From: Fusibacter_A sp965140735
GTDB taxonomy: Bacteria; Bacillota; Clostridia; Peptostreptococcales; Acidaminobacteraceae
DNA: 64,000 nucleotides
Direction of reading: 5' to 3'
Assembly (NCBI GenBank): GCA_965140735.1
Contig: OZ223306.1
Coordinates: 1,550,001 to 1,614,000 of the forward strand
Shown: positions 25,978 to 34,516 of the stretch, piece after piece
Position numbering within the stretch: the first letter of the stretch is position 1
How the letters are laid out: every line of letters begins with the position of its first letter
Program-made: the position numbers and the translations under genes
Notes under the pieces: generated by a model
The model's database searches: none
What the model saw: the letters and a program-made list of their open reading frames with translations, nothing else
Told to the model about the DNA's origin: nothing

Positions 25978-27102
25978 TTAAGCAAGTGTTCCTAGAACAC
26001 TTACAAATTGATCAATTTGCTCTATTGTCGTAAAATAGCCCAAAGAAACTCGAATACAACGCTTAGCTTCCTTCTCATTGAGCCCAATTGCCATTAAAAC
26101 ATGTGATGCTGATAAAGCCCCTGAGCTACACGCAGATCCAGCAGATACAGCAAACCCCATCATATCTAAATTTATTATTGCACTGTCTGCATCCATTTTA
26201 GGCAACATAAAATTGACAATCCCAGGGTGATTATCTGAGTTCATCGCATTTATGTGAATACCACAATCTAATTTTGTAATTGCTTTAATTAAATGTGTTT
26301 TTAAAATATTCAAATGTTCTATATGATCTTCTCTATCTGTAACTGCAAGTTCACAAGCCCTTTCAAATCCCAAAAGATAGGGTACATTTTCTGAGAAAAT
26401 ACAATCATCTGAGTATACACTATATGGCATACTCAATTTTAGATTATTTTGTATCAAAGGTCTATTTTCTACTTCTAAACTAAGGTACAAGCCGCCAATT
26501 CCCTTCGGTCCATATAATTTATGTGCAGAAAAACTCATGGCATCTATTGGCAATTCAGAAACGTTAAAGACTTCATTATAGACAGCCTGAACCCCATCCA
26601 CATGGAAAAAAATCTGACGTGATTTTAAATAACGCCCCATGATCTCTATAGGCTGTCTTGTGCCAATTTCATTATTATAGAACATCGTTGAAACAAGTCC
26701 AGTTTCAGCTTTTACAGATTTGAAAAATGCATTCAAATCAACAATGCCATTTTCATCTACTTTTAAATAGCTGACTTCAAATCCATTTTGTTCTAATTGT
26801 TTAAAGACATTTAACACAGAAGGATGCTCAATTTCTGAAGTTATAATGTGCTTTTTATTTTCTGGCAAATCCTCTGCAATTGTTTTGATCAGCATGTTAT
26901 TGCTCTCTGACCCACAATTTGTAATATACAAAGCATTGTAATTACAGCCTATTAAAGCTGCAATCTTTGATTTTGCCCTTCTTATTTCATCAAATCTTGC
27001 ATCAGATCTGTTACTGTTTTTATATGCATCTATAATCACACGAGCAACTTCAGCCTTTATCGGCGTCGTTGCTGCATAATCAAGAAAAATTCTTTCTTTC
27101 AT
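25978..27102 (-). CDS. Cysteine desulfurase (NifS/IscS-like)
   Basis: A 374-residue PLP enzyme that takes sulfur from L-cysteine to give a persulfide. PLP Lys195 is in SFSAHKLYGPKG and the catalytic Cys325 in SAGSACSSGAL. Other family marks are LDYAATTP (7-14), TNCGSESNNM (61-70) and FHVDGVQ (166-172). It lies in an operon with mnmA, which points to tRNA thiolation, though Fe-S assembly cannot be excluded. About 210-300 bp upstream is a promoter flanked by two Fur-type boxes, separated from this gene by a terminator, so iron control of this operon is possible but unproven. Confidence 0.94.
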   Translation of the reverse strand: MKERIFLDYAATTPIKAEVARVIIDAYKNSNRSDARFDEIRRAKSKIAALIGCNYNALYITNCGSESNNMLIKTIAEDLPENKKHIITSEIEHPSVLNVFKQLEQNGFEVSYLKVDENGIVDLNAFFKSVKAETGLVSTMFYNNEIGTRQPIEIMGRYLKSRQIFFHVDGVQAVYNEVFNVSELPIDAMSFSAHKLYGPKGIGGLYLSLEVENRPLIQNNLKLSMPYSVYSDDCIFSENVPYLLGFERACELAVTDREDHIEHLNILKTHLIKAITKLDCGIHINAMNSDNHPGIVNFMLPKMDADSAIINLDMMGFAVSAGSACSSGALSASHVLMAIGLNEKEAKRCIRVSLGYFTTIEQIDQFVSVLGTLA

Positions 27103-27176
27103 TTTTGCCTCTCAAATTATCTATCTATCTAATAACATTCAACTTCAATAAACATTATACACTAAAATGCACAATG

Positions 27177-27209
27177 AAAAAACAGATGCTGGCGAGACAT
27201 CTGTTTTTT
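27177..27209. terminator. Intrinsic terminator, both directions
   Basis: Perfect 12-bp arms AAAAAACAGATG and CATCTGTTTTTT with a 9-nt loop give T-runs on both strands. On the minus strand it lies about 75 bp before the cysteine desulfurase start and after the Fur-flanked promoter at 27348-27376. Confidence 0.9.
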
Positions 27210-27312
27210 CTGTGAGGTATCTAAATAAAGTTTACGTTTGGGGTTCCCATCATATGGGAGGTAATAAAGCTGAACAGTAAAGGTTTATATTGAGTATAAG
27301 GATCTTTACAGT

Positions 27313-27327
27313 TGATAATGATTATCA
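27313..27327. promoter_or_regulatory. Fur box, perfect 7-1-7 palindrome
   Basis: TGATAATGATTATCA matches the Fur/7-1-7 consensus TGATAATnATTATCA at every position, and the similarity extends into the following ATATCATTATC. It lies at about +14 to +28 of the minus-strand promoter at 27348-27376, where a bound repressor would block transcription. Confidence 0.8.
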
Positions 27328-27347
27328 ATATCATTATCTATGGATTA

Positions 27348-27376
27348 ATATTACCACAGACTTTTATCTTTGTAAA
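27348..27376 (-). promoter_or_regulatory. Promoter between two Fur-like boxes
   Basis: On the minus strand, TTTACA (-35, 27371-27376) and TAATAT (-10, 27348-27353) are exactly 17 bp apart. It lies between a Fur-like box upstream (27385-27399) and a perfect one downstream (27313-27327). Confidence 0.7.
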
Positions 27377-27384
27377 CCCTTAAT

Positions 27385-27399
27385 TGAAAATTATTCTCA
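27385..27399. promoter_or_regulatory. Second Fur-like box
   Basis: TGAAAATTATTCTCA matches the 7-1-7 Fur consensus in 12 of 14 defined positions. It lies upstream of the -35 element of the minus-strand promoter at 27348-27376, just beyond the 3' end of the RNA ligase gene. Confidence 0.6.
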
Positions 27400-27404
27400 T
27401 TTAC

Positions 27405-27935
27405 TTACGGGTGTAAATGATATTGTCGATCCACAAGCCATAAATGCGCTTCTTCCGACCACTTCATTATAGTCAGATTGTCTATATACGTGTTAAATTT
27501 CAGCTTCTCATCGTCAAGAAAATTAACAATGCGCTCAAACTTCTTACTAATTCTTCGACTTGCAAGCGTGCAATGAAAGATATGAGGTGTCGTTAATTCT
27601 GCTTTACTTGAAAAATGGGTTTGCGCTCTTTCCATATACTGCACTAAAGTGCGTTCAGCCTCATGTGCCATTTCAATCTTAAGATAAATGACATTATCCC
27701 TAAAAGAGCCAATCCCGCCTACAATTACTGGAATCCGTTTATGTGTCTTAGCATAAAGTTCTGTATATTTAACCAGCGCTAAAATATCATCACACTCAAA
27801 AGGAGGTACCAAAGTCATGTGCGCACTGATTTTTTGAGGTTGAATAGAAAATTTTTCGTTTAATACTTTAACCAATTCACTATGGTATTCTTTTATTGGA
27901 TCATTGAAGAGATTCACAACCAAATATCTGCCCAT
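27405..27935 (-). CDS. 2'-5' RNA ligase family protein (LigT-like phosphoesterase)
   Basis: About 176 residues from the ATG behind GGAGG at 27935. The two active-site motifs of the 2H phosphoesterase fold are HMTL (39-42) and HCTL (121-124), about 80 residues apart as expected. The family acts on 2',3'-cyclic phosphates or 2'-5' linkages of RNA. The natural substrate is not known for most bacterial members. It is a lone gene whose transcript would run into the Fur-box region and the terminator at 27177-27209. Confidence 0.85.
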   Translation of the reverse strand: MGRYLVVNLFNDPIKEYHSELVKVLNEKFSIQPQKISAHMTLVPPFECDDILALVKYTELYAKTHKRIPVIVGGIGSFRDNVIYLKIEMAHEAERTLVQYMERAQTHFSSKAELTTPHIFHCTLASRRISKKFERIVNFLDDEKLKFNTYIDNLTIMKWSEEAHLWLVDRQYHLHP

Positions 27936-28007
27936 AAAAGCCTCCACCTATTTTTTTATATTATATCATAATCTCTCTAATTTGAATAAAATATGCTGAC
28001 AAGGGTA

Positions 28008-28013
28008 TATAAT
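28008..28013 (+). promoter_or_regulatory. -10 element for the receiver-chemoreceptor pair
   Basis: A perfect TATAAT, inside TATATAAT, lies about 54 bp before the start at 28067. A TTGAAT (27982-27987) upstream is the best -35 candidate but lies 18-20 bp away, longer than ideal. Confidence 0.4.
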
Positions 28014-28066
28014 TCCAAAATACAAAATACTTTAAAATACAACCAATTTTAATCGAGGTGCATAAT

Positions 28067-28453
28067 ATGAATATCTTAATCGTTGAAGACAATAAATATC
28101 AGCTAGAAAATTTAAAAAAAATGGTTATGGAAGGCTTAGGAGATCATGCAGGCAATATATATTGTGCTTCTGATATTTCTACAGCAAAACGTGTTTTCGA
28201 AGAGGACCATATAGACTTTTTTATGCTGGATATCTCATTGGGATATGAAAGTGGTTTAGAACTTGCTGATATGATTCATAATACAAAGTCCTATGAAGAT
28301 GCCTGTATTGCTGTAATTTCTGCGCATAAGAAATATGAAAACAAAGCGACTGGAGTCTCCAAATGTCATGTTTTCATTGAAAAACCTTATCGAAAAGAAG
28401 AGATCATAGAATTGGTGAATCGTGCTCTAATACACCATCTAGAAAAAATATAA
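28067..28453 (+). CDS. Single-domain response regulator
   Basis: A 128-residue stand-alone receiver. Acidic pocket Glu7-Asp8 (LIVEDN), phospho-acceptor Asp55 (FFMLDISLG), the Ser/Ala switch (AVISAHK) and the Lys of IEKPYRKEE are all present. There is no output domain. The start is the ATG six bases behind GAGGTG. It is followed 20 bp later by a chemoreceptor gene in the same operon. It may act as a CheY-like output or adaptation protein for that receptor, or as a phosphate sink. Confidence 0.9.
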   Translation: MNILIVEDNKYQLENLKKMVMEGLGDHAGNIYCASDISTAKRVFEEDHIDFFMLDISLGYESGLELADMIHNTKSYEDACIAVISAHKKYENKATGVSKCHVFIEKPYRKEEIIELVNRALIHHLEKI

Positions 28454-28473
28454 ATGATTAAGGAGTGAACTCA

Positions 28474-30864
28474 ATGAAGAATCTTAAAATCCGTTATAAG
28501 CTTTTATTACTTGTTTCTGCTATAGTCTTCATATTCACACTTTTAATTGCCACATACTTAATTCCAACATCAGTACACACAATTGATGAAAGAACAGAAG
28601 ACAAACTCAAAAATTTAGTGGATATCCCCTACAGTATCATTGAAGCCAACTACAATTTATACAAAACCGGTGTTATCTCTGAACAAGATGCTAGAAATCA
28701 AGCTATTGAAAGCATTCGAAAAATGCGTTTCTCTGAAGAAGATTATTTTTGGATTAATGATTATAAGGCCAATATGCTCATGCATCCTATTACACCCTCT
28801 TTGGAAGGACAAGACTTAAGTCAATTAGAAGATACCAATGGGCTACAATTTGTAAGTAAATTTGTAGATATCGTTAACGGTACTGGTGAAGGTCCTTTAG
28901 AGTACTGGTGGAACAAACCAGGAAAAGAAGATCCCCAACCAAAGCTTGCTTACGTCAAAGGGTTTAAGGAATGGAATTTGATTGTGGGCACGGGGATTTA
29001 TGTAGATGATATACAAGCTGTTAAATCAGCTTTTCTGTTTAAAGTTATTCTTATTTCGGCCCTAATTATCTTATTGGCTTTGGTGCTGACACTCTTTTTC
29101 TCAAATAAAATCGCTTTTTCCATTGTAAAATTAACAAAGTATGCACAGGCAGTTTCTCAAGGCAATTGGGACACTAAAATCCAAAAAAGTAGCCATGATG
29201 AAATTGGAGAACTAACAGATGCCTTTAATTTAATCATTACAACTATACAAACCTCCCTTGAACAAATACATGTTACTAATGAAAAAATATTACAAGGTCA
29301 TTTGGATTCACAAATTGATATAACCTCTGTGAATGGTAATTGGAAACGTCTTTTAGAAAGTTTTAACACATTGGCCAATACCTTAGAAAGTCACATTCGA
29401 AACGTGCCTGCTGTTTTAATGACTATTGATACCCATTATAATGTCCTCTACATGAACAACTCTGCGCTCTCTTTACTTGGAACCGATCTCGATACAGTTC
29501 GCAAGTCACATTGTTATGATCTTTTTAAGACAGATGATTGCCAGACTAAAAATTGTGCATGCTCGCGTTCGATGCAGCTTCAAAAAAATGTGACTTCCGA
29601 GACAATTGCAAGACCTAGTGGCGCTATATTGGATATACAGTACGAAGGGATTCCTATTACAAATCACCAAAATGAAGTCGTCGGTGCCTTCGAAATGATT
29701 ATTGATCAAACCGCTATCAAAACTTCAGAAAAATTACAACAGGAACAGATAAAGCTTGAGAAGGAACGTGCTAAAGTACAAAGTGAACGCGCTGAGTATC
29801 AAAAAAAAGAAGTGACGAAGTTGATTGCTCAACTAAAACACGTCTCAGAAGGACATCTTCAAGTGACAACTCACATAGAAACGCCTTCTGATAATACACG
29901 AGAAATCTATGATGATTTCAAGGCAATTTATACGCATTTAGATTTTACCGTGGACAGTATTAAATCTTACATCACGGAAATGACCGCCATACTCAGTCAC
30001 ATGTCTCAGAAAAATATGAAAGTTGCCATTGATCGTGAATACTTAGGTGATTTTAATCAAATAAAGTCTTCTATCAATAATATTATTGACGTCTTTAATG
30101 ATGTCCTCACTGAAATCAGCAGTTCGGCTAAAGAAGTCTCTGTAGGTTCAGAACATGTGGCACAGTCTTCTCAGGATATTTCACAGGGTGCCTTTAAACA
30201 ATCTCAATCAATTGATGAAATCACAGACTCCATGAATAAAATTGCTAAACAAACTTCTGTCTCTGCTGAAAATGCCTCAAAAGCAAATACAGTTTCTATT
30301 GATATCCAAAGAGATGCAACGCTTGGCAATAAGCAAATGGCAGAAATGCTTGTTGCAATGAAAGAAATCAGTGTAGCATCTTCTGGTATTGCAAATATCA
30401 TTAAAGTTATAGACGAAATTGCTTTTCAAACCAATTTACTTGCTCTAAATGCAGCAGTTGAAGCTGCTAGAGCTGGTGAACATGGCAAGGGATTTGCCAT
30501 AGTCGCGGATGAAGTACGCAATCTTTCTAGCAGAACATCCACTGCCGCAAAAGAAACTGAGGTGCTCATCGAAAACACTCTCAACAAGGTCAAAGTAGGG
30601 TCTGATATTGCAAAATCAACTTCGAGTGCACTGGAGAATATCGTTTCTGGGATATCAAATGCTGCAGAAATTATTTCTGATATTGCATCGCTTACTAATG
30701 AACAAGCAACCAACATCACTCAAATCAACACAGAGCTCAGTCAAATTGCTTCGGTAACACAACGAAACTCAGCCACTAGTGAAGAAGGGGCTGCTGCAAG
30801 TGAGGAAATGGCCGCTCAAGCAGAAATTTTACTAGATATGGTCAATCAATTTTCACTTAAATGA
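28474..30864 (+). CDS. Methyl-accepting chemotaxis protein with Cache and Cys-rich PAS
   Basis: A 796-residue chemoreceptor. Order: transmembrane helix (about 10-30), single Cache (about 35-190, with DYFWINDYKANMLMHP and WNLIVGTGIYVDD), transmembrane helix (about 192-214), HAMP, then a PAS domain (about 310-420). A second HAMP-like linker follows, then the coiled-coil signalling domain with NLLALNAAVEAARAGEHGKG and FAIVADEVRNLSSRTS. The PAS holds four clustered Cys (HCYDLF, DDC, NCAC; about residues 347-364), which may bind a metal, haem or Fe-S group. The Cache sensor is closely similar to that of the receptor at 12653. Start behind AAGGAG. Confidence 0.92.
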   Translation: MKNLKIRYKLLLLVSAIVFIFTLLIATYLIPTSVHTIDERTEDKLKNLVDIPYSIIEANYNLYKTGVISEQDARNQAIESIRKMRFSEEDYFWINDYKANMLMHPITPSLEGQDLSQLEDTNGLQFVSKFVDIVNGTGEGPLEYWWNKPGKEDPQPKLAYVKGFKEWNLIVGTGIYVDDIQAVKSAFLFKVILISALIILLALVLTLFFSNKIAFSIVKLTKYAQAVSQGNWDTKIQKSSHDEIGELTDAFNLIITTIQTSLEQIHVTNEKILQGHLDSQIDITSVNGNWKRLLESFNTLANTLESHIRNVPAVLMTIDTHYNVLYMNNSALSLLGTDLDTVRKSHCYDLFKTDDCQTKNCACSRSMQLQKNVTSETIARPSGAILDIQYEGIPITNHQNEVVGAFEMIIDQTAIKTSEKLQQEQIKLEKERAKVQSERAEYQKKEVTKLIAQLKHVSEGHLQVTTHIETPSDNTREIYDDFKAIYTHLDFTVDSIKSYITEMTAILSHMSQKNMKVAIDREYLGDFNQIKSSINNIIDVFNDVLTEISSSAKEVSVGSEHVAQSSQDISQGAFKQSQSIDEITDSMNKIAKQTSVSAENASKANTVSIDIQRDATLGNKQMAEMLVAMKEISVASSGIANIIKVIDEIAFQTNLLALNAAVEAARAGEHGKGFAIVADEVRNLSSRTSTAAKETEVLIENTLNKVKVGSDIAKSTSSALENIVSGISNAAEIISDIASLTNEQATNITQINTELSQIASVTQRNSATSEEGAAASEEMAAQAEILLDMVNQFSLK

Positions 30865-30883
30865 TTCTTTATAAAAACCATTT

Positions 30884-30920
30884 AAAAGAGCTATACCCAC
30901 TAATGGATATAGCTCTTTTT
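30884..30920 (+). terminator. Terminator after the chemoreceptor gene
   Basis: Arms AAAAGAGCTATACCC and GGATATAGCTCTTTT pair with one mismatch around a 6-nt loop, followed by further T residues. A small second hairpin (TGAAGC / GCTTCA, about 30925-30942) comes next. Confidence 0.85.
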
Positions 30921-31127
30921 ACTACTGAAGCATACCGGCTTCAAAAATTTCAAAATCACATCTGTAAATAGTCATTCTTTTATTATCAATGAGAATTAAA
31001 ACATTATGCACTTCTTAAAAAACGAGCACTTCCAGCATTGAAATTTTAACAAATAGATCATCTGCTATCAATAGATTGTTTAATCCTTAAATTTCTTTTA
31101 TAATAAACGTAGACTGGGGGTGAACAT

Positions 31128-32318
31128 GTGGAGACAATTATAAGACAATTAAAGCAATGGCTTGTTTTGTCATTGACTGATTTGTTAAAAATCAAAAAAT
31201 ACATTGCACAAAAGTACACAAAAGCTTCTCAAAAAGAACGTGCTGAAATTCTTTCAAACACAGTTCATCAAGTTCTCGACAAACACCTTGATGGTATTGC
31301 CAAGGAGCATAAAAAGGCTCTTAAATACACAATTTTATCGAGTACTCTTGCTCAAAAGAACTATGACATTTCAAAATATGATATTTTTAAATCTATTTTC
31401 GAATTAGATCTACCACCCTCAGATCAAATTACACTTGCTTCCGACTGGATTGATAAAAGCACAGCTCTCAACCTAGATGCAAGTGATATTTTAGAATTTG
31501 TAATTGCCTATTCAGAGGCAAACGATGAACAATATCTACCTGAAACACTTGCCGATACTTATCGCGAATCACCACAAAGAGCCTACTTTAAAAACCATAA
31601 AAAAAGGCCTATTTGGAATTTTATAAACCTTCATCTTCTCAATACCGAATTTGCCATTACGCTTTTTATTGTGTCTATTATTGCCACCACACTCGGTTCT
31701 GCAATTGTAATATCAAGACCTGAACCCAAGGAAATTAAACACACGATCCAAATCATGCGCAATCTAAACATAAAAAATAATCCATTCACTTCGCCTTCTT
31801 TATTTTTAATGAAGACCGTCAGCGTCCAGACAAGTGCAAACGATTCTGAAGTTTATATAGAATACGAACAGCCCAGATCAAGTCGTCCACCCTATAGTTA
31901 TAATTTTTTTGATTTTATGACTCTAAAGAGTTATCTTATAAATATCAGAAAGGGCTATATAGGTGAAGCCCCTTTTTTAAACGAGGTGATTCACATCTCA
32001 AAATTGAATGATATTGACCCTTTGTTGCTCATTGCAATCATTGGGCAAGAACAAAATTTTATTCCAAATGACAGTGCATATAAAACTCAAATCATCAACA
32101 ATCCCTATAATGTTTTTTACAGTTGGAAAAACTATAATACAACGCTTTCAGACAGTACTCAAATTGCCATAAATACGATTAAAAATAGTTTTGATAAGAA
32201 AGACCGAGAAGATATGGATAACATCGAATGGCTCAATCAAACTTATGCTGAAGATCAAAATTGGCATAAAGGTGTAAAAGAAATCTATAACTTCTTAGAC
32301 GACCTCTGTAGACAATAA
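31128..32318 (+). CDS. Membrane protein with C-terminal lysozyme-like domain
   Basis: A 396-residue protein. Residues 1-165 are cytosolic and mainly helical without a motif I recognise. One transmembrane helix (about 173-195) follows. The outer part ends in a lysozyme/transglycosylase-like region (about 285-395): DPLLLIAIIGQEQNF holds a Glu at the catalytic position, then NNPYNVFYSW and STQIAINTIKN, as in SLT or glucosaminidase domains. It probably cuts or binds peptidoglycan, but the match is partial. It starts at a GTG six bases behind GGGGGTG. An ATG one frame over, two bases earlier, opens only a five-codon frame. Confidence 0.6.
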   Translation: METIIRQLKQWLVLSLTDLLKIKKYIAQKYTKASQKERAEILSNTVHQVLDKHLDGIAKEHKKALKYTILSSTLAQKNYDISKYDIFKSIFELDLPPSDQITLASDWIDKSTALNLDASDILEFVIAYSEANDEQYLPETLADTYRESPQRAYFKNHKKRPIWNFINLHLLNTEFAITLFIVSIIATTLGSAIVISRPEPKEIKHTIQIMRNLNIKNNPFTSPSLFLMKTVSVQTSANDSEVYIEYEQPRSSRPPYSYNFFDFMTLKSYLINIRKGYIGEAPFLNEVIHISKLNDIDPLLLIAIIGQEQNFIPNDSAYKTQIINNPYNVFYSWKNYNTTLSDSTQIAINTIKNSFDKKDREDMDNIEWLNQTYAEDQNWHKGVKEIYNFLDDLCRQ

Positions 32319-32320
32319 TT

Positions 32321-33097
32321 TTATGGATGATATTTAAAACGTGCTTTTGAAAGCAAATTTTTATCTGTTCGTTCAAGCAACTCTGAACTTGGCGTGATAA
32401 TATACATCACAACAGTGCAATTTGAATCCATTCGTTTAAAATAAAGTCGTCCCTTTAAATCTACACTTTCAAACTCATTACTGTCTGCTTCTTTTTTGGG
32501 TATTCCAAACTGAATATAGTGATTTAGAAATTGATTTTTCTGATGCCAAAGCCCATGAGTTTGAATATTAATATCAACTTTTTCCCAACCTTCAGACGAC
32601 ATATACTTTACATTTTTTTGAACCGATTCAACTTCATATGAAAACGCACCTTTATAATTAGGATCTCCCAAATCTCTTAAAATAAGATCCTCATAATCAT
32701 AAGTTGGAATCAAGGCAAGTTCATCAAGTGTTTGAGGAAATGATGGGTCTTCAATCACATAGGCACCAAAAAAAGAAGAATAATAAGGAGATGTCTTATC
32801 AAAGATACTTGAAGTCCCCTTATTAAAATCACCGTAGCCATAAAGTATTGTAAGTGATAATGTTGTATTGTTGAGACGATTAAATTCCTCAGAGCCATCA
32901 AACCATAGCATTTTAGGAAACCAATCCATACCTGCTGTTGGTATATCAAAATCAAATTTTTGATGTCTTTTAATCTTCTCAATTTGAGTGAGTCCCCCCA
33001 TAATCAATCTTGCTCTTGAATATGGAATTAGCAGTACGATTCCTAAAAAAATCAGCGCAACGATCAACCCAACGATCCCCTTCTTAATGACTTTCAT
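32321..33097 (-). CDS. Membrane-anchored protein of unknown function
   Basis: About 258 residues with one N-terminal transmembrane helix (about 6-26); the rest would lie outside the membrane and is rich in aromatic and charged residues. I see no known family motif. The start ATG at 33097 overlaps the end of the MscS-type channel gene by 14 bp, so the two are translationally coupled and the protein may work at the same membrane site. Its 3' end is 2 bp from that of the convergent lysozyme-like gene. Confidence 0.7.
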   Translation of the reverse strand: MKVIKKGIVGLIVALIFLGIVLLIPYSRARLIMGGLTQIEKIKRHQKFDFDIPTAGMDWFPKMLWFDGSEEFNRLNNTTLSLTILYGYGDFNKGTSSIFDKTSPYYSSFFGAYVIEDPSFPQTLDELALIPTYDYEDLILRDLGDPNYKGAFSYEVESVQKNVKYMSSEGWEKVDINIQTHGLWHQKNQFLNHYIQFGIPKKEADSNEFESVDLKGRLYFKRMDSNCTVVMYIITPSSELLERTDKNLLSKARFKYHP

Positions 33098-33974
33098 GAT
33101 CTTCCCCATTTTTTTTAGAATCCAAGGTCATCCTCATGGTTGGATAAGCTAATGAAATACTTTCAGATTCATTTATTATATTCAAAATATCTTCCCAAAT
33201 CGCTTCTTTAGTGCTACGTCTCTGTTGAGGTGCACAAAGATATCGAATTGTTAATTGCACACCACTTTCTTTCACATCTGTGTACACAATCGGCGTCAAA
33301 TTCTTATATAAAATCAAGTATTTTTTGGATGCCATCTTGACTTTCTTTTCAATCTCTTCATTTAAATGAAAAGTATGCTTCTCAGCAATTCTCAAAAAAA
33401 TAGTCTTGGCAGTTTTCCATTCACTTTCAAATGTAAGTAAAATACTAATTTCATTCCATATATATTCAAACCCAATCGTGTAGTTCGCTAAATGATCTGT
33501 AAATACTTTATAATTTGGCATATGAATGATACGTCCTGTACTTTGATCTTCCTGAATCCAGTTACCAATTTCCATGACAGAAAACTGAAATAATCTTTGG
33601 TCGATGACATCACCTTTTACGCCAGCAATTTCAATTCGATCCCCCACTGTAAAAGGTCTTTTTGCGACTATAAAAATCCAAGCTGCCATATTTACGACTA
33701 AATCTTTAAGAGCCACAGCAAGTCCTGCTGAGATCAATCCAAAGTAAGTTGAAAAACTTTGTCCAAATTTTAACCAAATACTGCCGATTAGTAATGCCGA
33801 AATAGCAAAAATAACGTAATTAATGATCCTTCTAACTCTATAAAAACTTGTACTATCTGTAATTCTTTGATGAAGGATCTTCAGCAATACCTTTTTTATA
33901 AAATAGGCGATGACTATAATCGCAATTGTCATTAAAATCTCACCTGTATATTTCCCGTCTAGAGTAAAAATCAT
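33084..33974 (-). CDS. MscS family mechanosensitive channel
   Basis: About 296 residues from the ATG behind GGAGG at 33974; the frame stays open 49 codons further up without a site. Three transmembrane helices (about 12-32, 55-75, 80-105). The third has the Gly/Ala-rich pore helix ISAGLAVALKDLVVNMAAW, then FIVAKRPFTVGDRIEIAGVKGDV, the beta domain that follows the pore in MscS. These channels open on membrane stretch to release solutes in hypo-osmotic shock. It overlaps the unknown membrane protein downstream and is divergent from the 98-residue gene at 34103. Confidence 0.92.
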   Translation of the reverse strand: MIFTLDGKYTGEILMTIAIIVIAYFIKKVLLKILHQRITDSTSFYRVRRIINYVIFAISALLIGSIWLKFGQSFSTYFGLISAGLAVALKDLVVNMAAWIFIVAKRPFTVGDRIEIAGVKGDVIDQRLFQFSVMEIGNWIQEDQSTGRIIHMPNYKVFTDHLANYTIGFEYIWNEISILLTFESEWKTAKTIFLRIAEKHTFHLNEEIEKKVKMASKKYLILYKNLTPIVYTDVKESGVQLTIRYLCAPQQRRSTKEAIWEDILNIINESESISLAYPTMRMTLDSKKNGEDHESH

Positions 33975-34102
33975 CCTATACCTCCTCTCTCTCTTTATTT
34001 TATCATATTCAAACCTTGTTAATCTAAATACTTCTTTTTTATCGAATAATTTGTTTGATTTTGGGTATCTAACTATCATTATATCTAAGGAGTGTGATGT
34101 CA

Positions 34103-34399
34103 ATGCCTTACAGAGGTACAAATGCTAAACGACAAGTTGTTCATTCTAAAAGTAAGAATACTTTGAGGGATGGTGCTAAAAACCATTATCATTCTGAAAA
34201 AAAAGAACTTGAACATGAACTCTCACAAAATAAAATTGAAATTCTAAAACTACTCAATGATGGCTATCGGTATGAGAGAGCTGAAGAGGAAGGCTCTAAA
34301 ACCATTATCCACTTTGTCAATAACGATCAGCATGAAGTCGATATTTGTTTTAATTATATAGAAAATGTCAAGTCTTTAAAAAGTTTATACACGAACTAA
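34103..34399 (+). CDS. Small conserved-looking protein of unknown function
   Basis: About 98 residues, highly charged, starting MPYRGTNAKRQ. It has a basic N-terminus (to about 40), an amphipathic helix (ELEHELSQNKIEILKLLNDG) and a beta-rich end. There are no Cys pairs or membrane segments. It starts nine bases behind AAGGAG; in-frame starts at 34094 and 34097 are too close to that site. It is followed by a clean terminator, so it is a single-gene unit. I do not recognise the family. Confidence 0.65.
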   Translation: MPYRGTNAKRQVVHSKSKNTLRDGAKNHYHSEKKELEHELSQNKIEILKLLNDGYRYERAEEEGSKTIIHFVNNDQHEVDICFNYIENVKSLKSLYTN

Positions 34400-34445
34400 A
34401 ATTAGAACACACAGCTAAAAATTTTTTTAATATTATAATATAATG

Positions 34446-34493
34446 AAAAAAGGACATTACTCTTTTAAGCCTGAGTATATGTCCCTTTTTTTA
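34446..34493. terminator. Terminator between 34103 gene and TetR gene
   Basis: Outer arms AAAAAGGACAT / ATGTCCCTTTTT with an inner ACTC / GAGT stem, flanked by A- and T-runs on both sides, so it may serve both converging genes. Confidence 0.82.
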
Positions 34494-34516
34494 TAGATTG
34501 TCATTTAATAGTTTGT

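Larger units (their letters stand above)
27177..27341 (-). ncRNA. Candidate Fur-controlled small RNA
   Basis: A near-consensus minus-strand promoter (27348-27376) would start transcription near 27341, and a strong terminator ends at 27177, giving about 165 nt. A perfect Fur box lies just after the start site. The only open frame inside is 37 codons (27221-27334), with no ribosome binding site, so a non-coding product is the simpler reading. This entry is inference from promoter, operator and terminator spacing only. Confidence 0.4.

Noticed and set aside
27221..27334. 37-codon minus-strand frame after the Fur-flanked promoter
   Set aside because: Start only about 7 nt after the predicted transcript start, no ribosome site, ATG inside the Fur-like sequence. 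Kept only as a note in the small-RNA finding.
27290..27472. 60-codon plus-strand frame across the Fur boxes
   Set aside because: No ribosome binding site, and it runs into the antisense of the RNA ligase gene. Its codons over the Fur palindrome are explained by the operator.
30965..31010. Fur-like TTATTATCAATGAGAATT segment
   Set aside because: Only half-site similarity and no matching promoter; expected by chance in AT-rich DNA.
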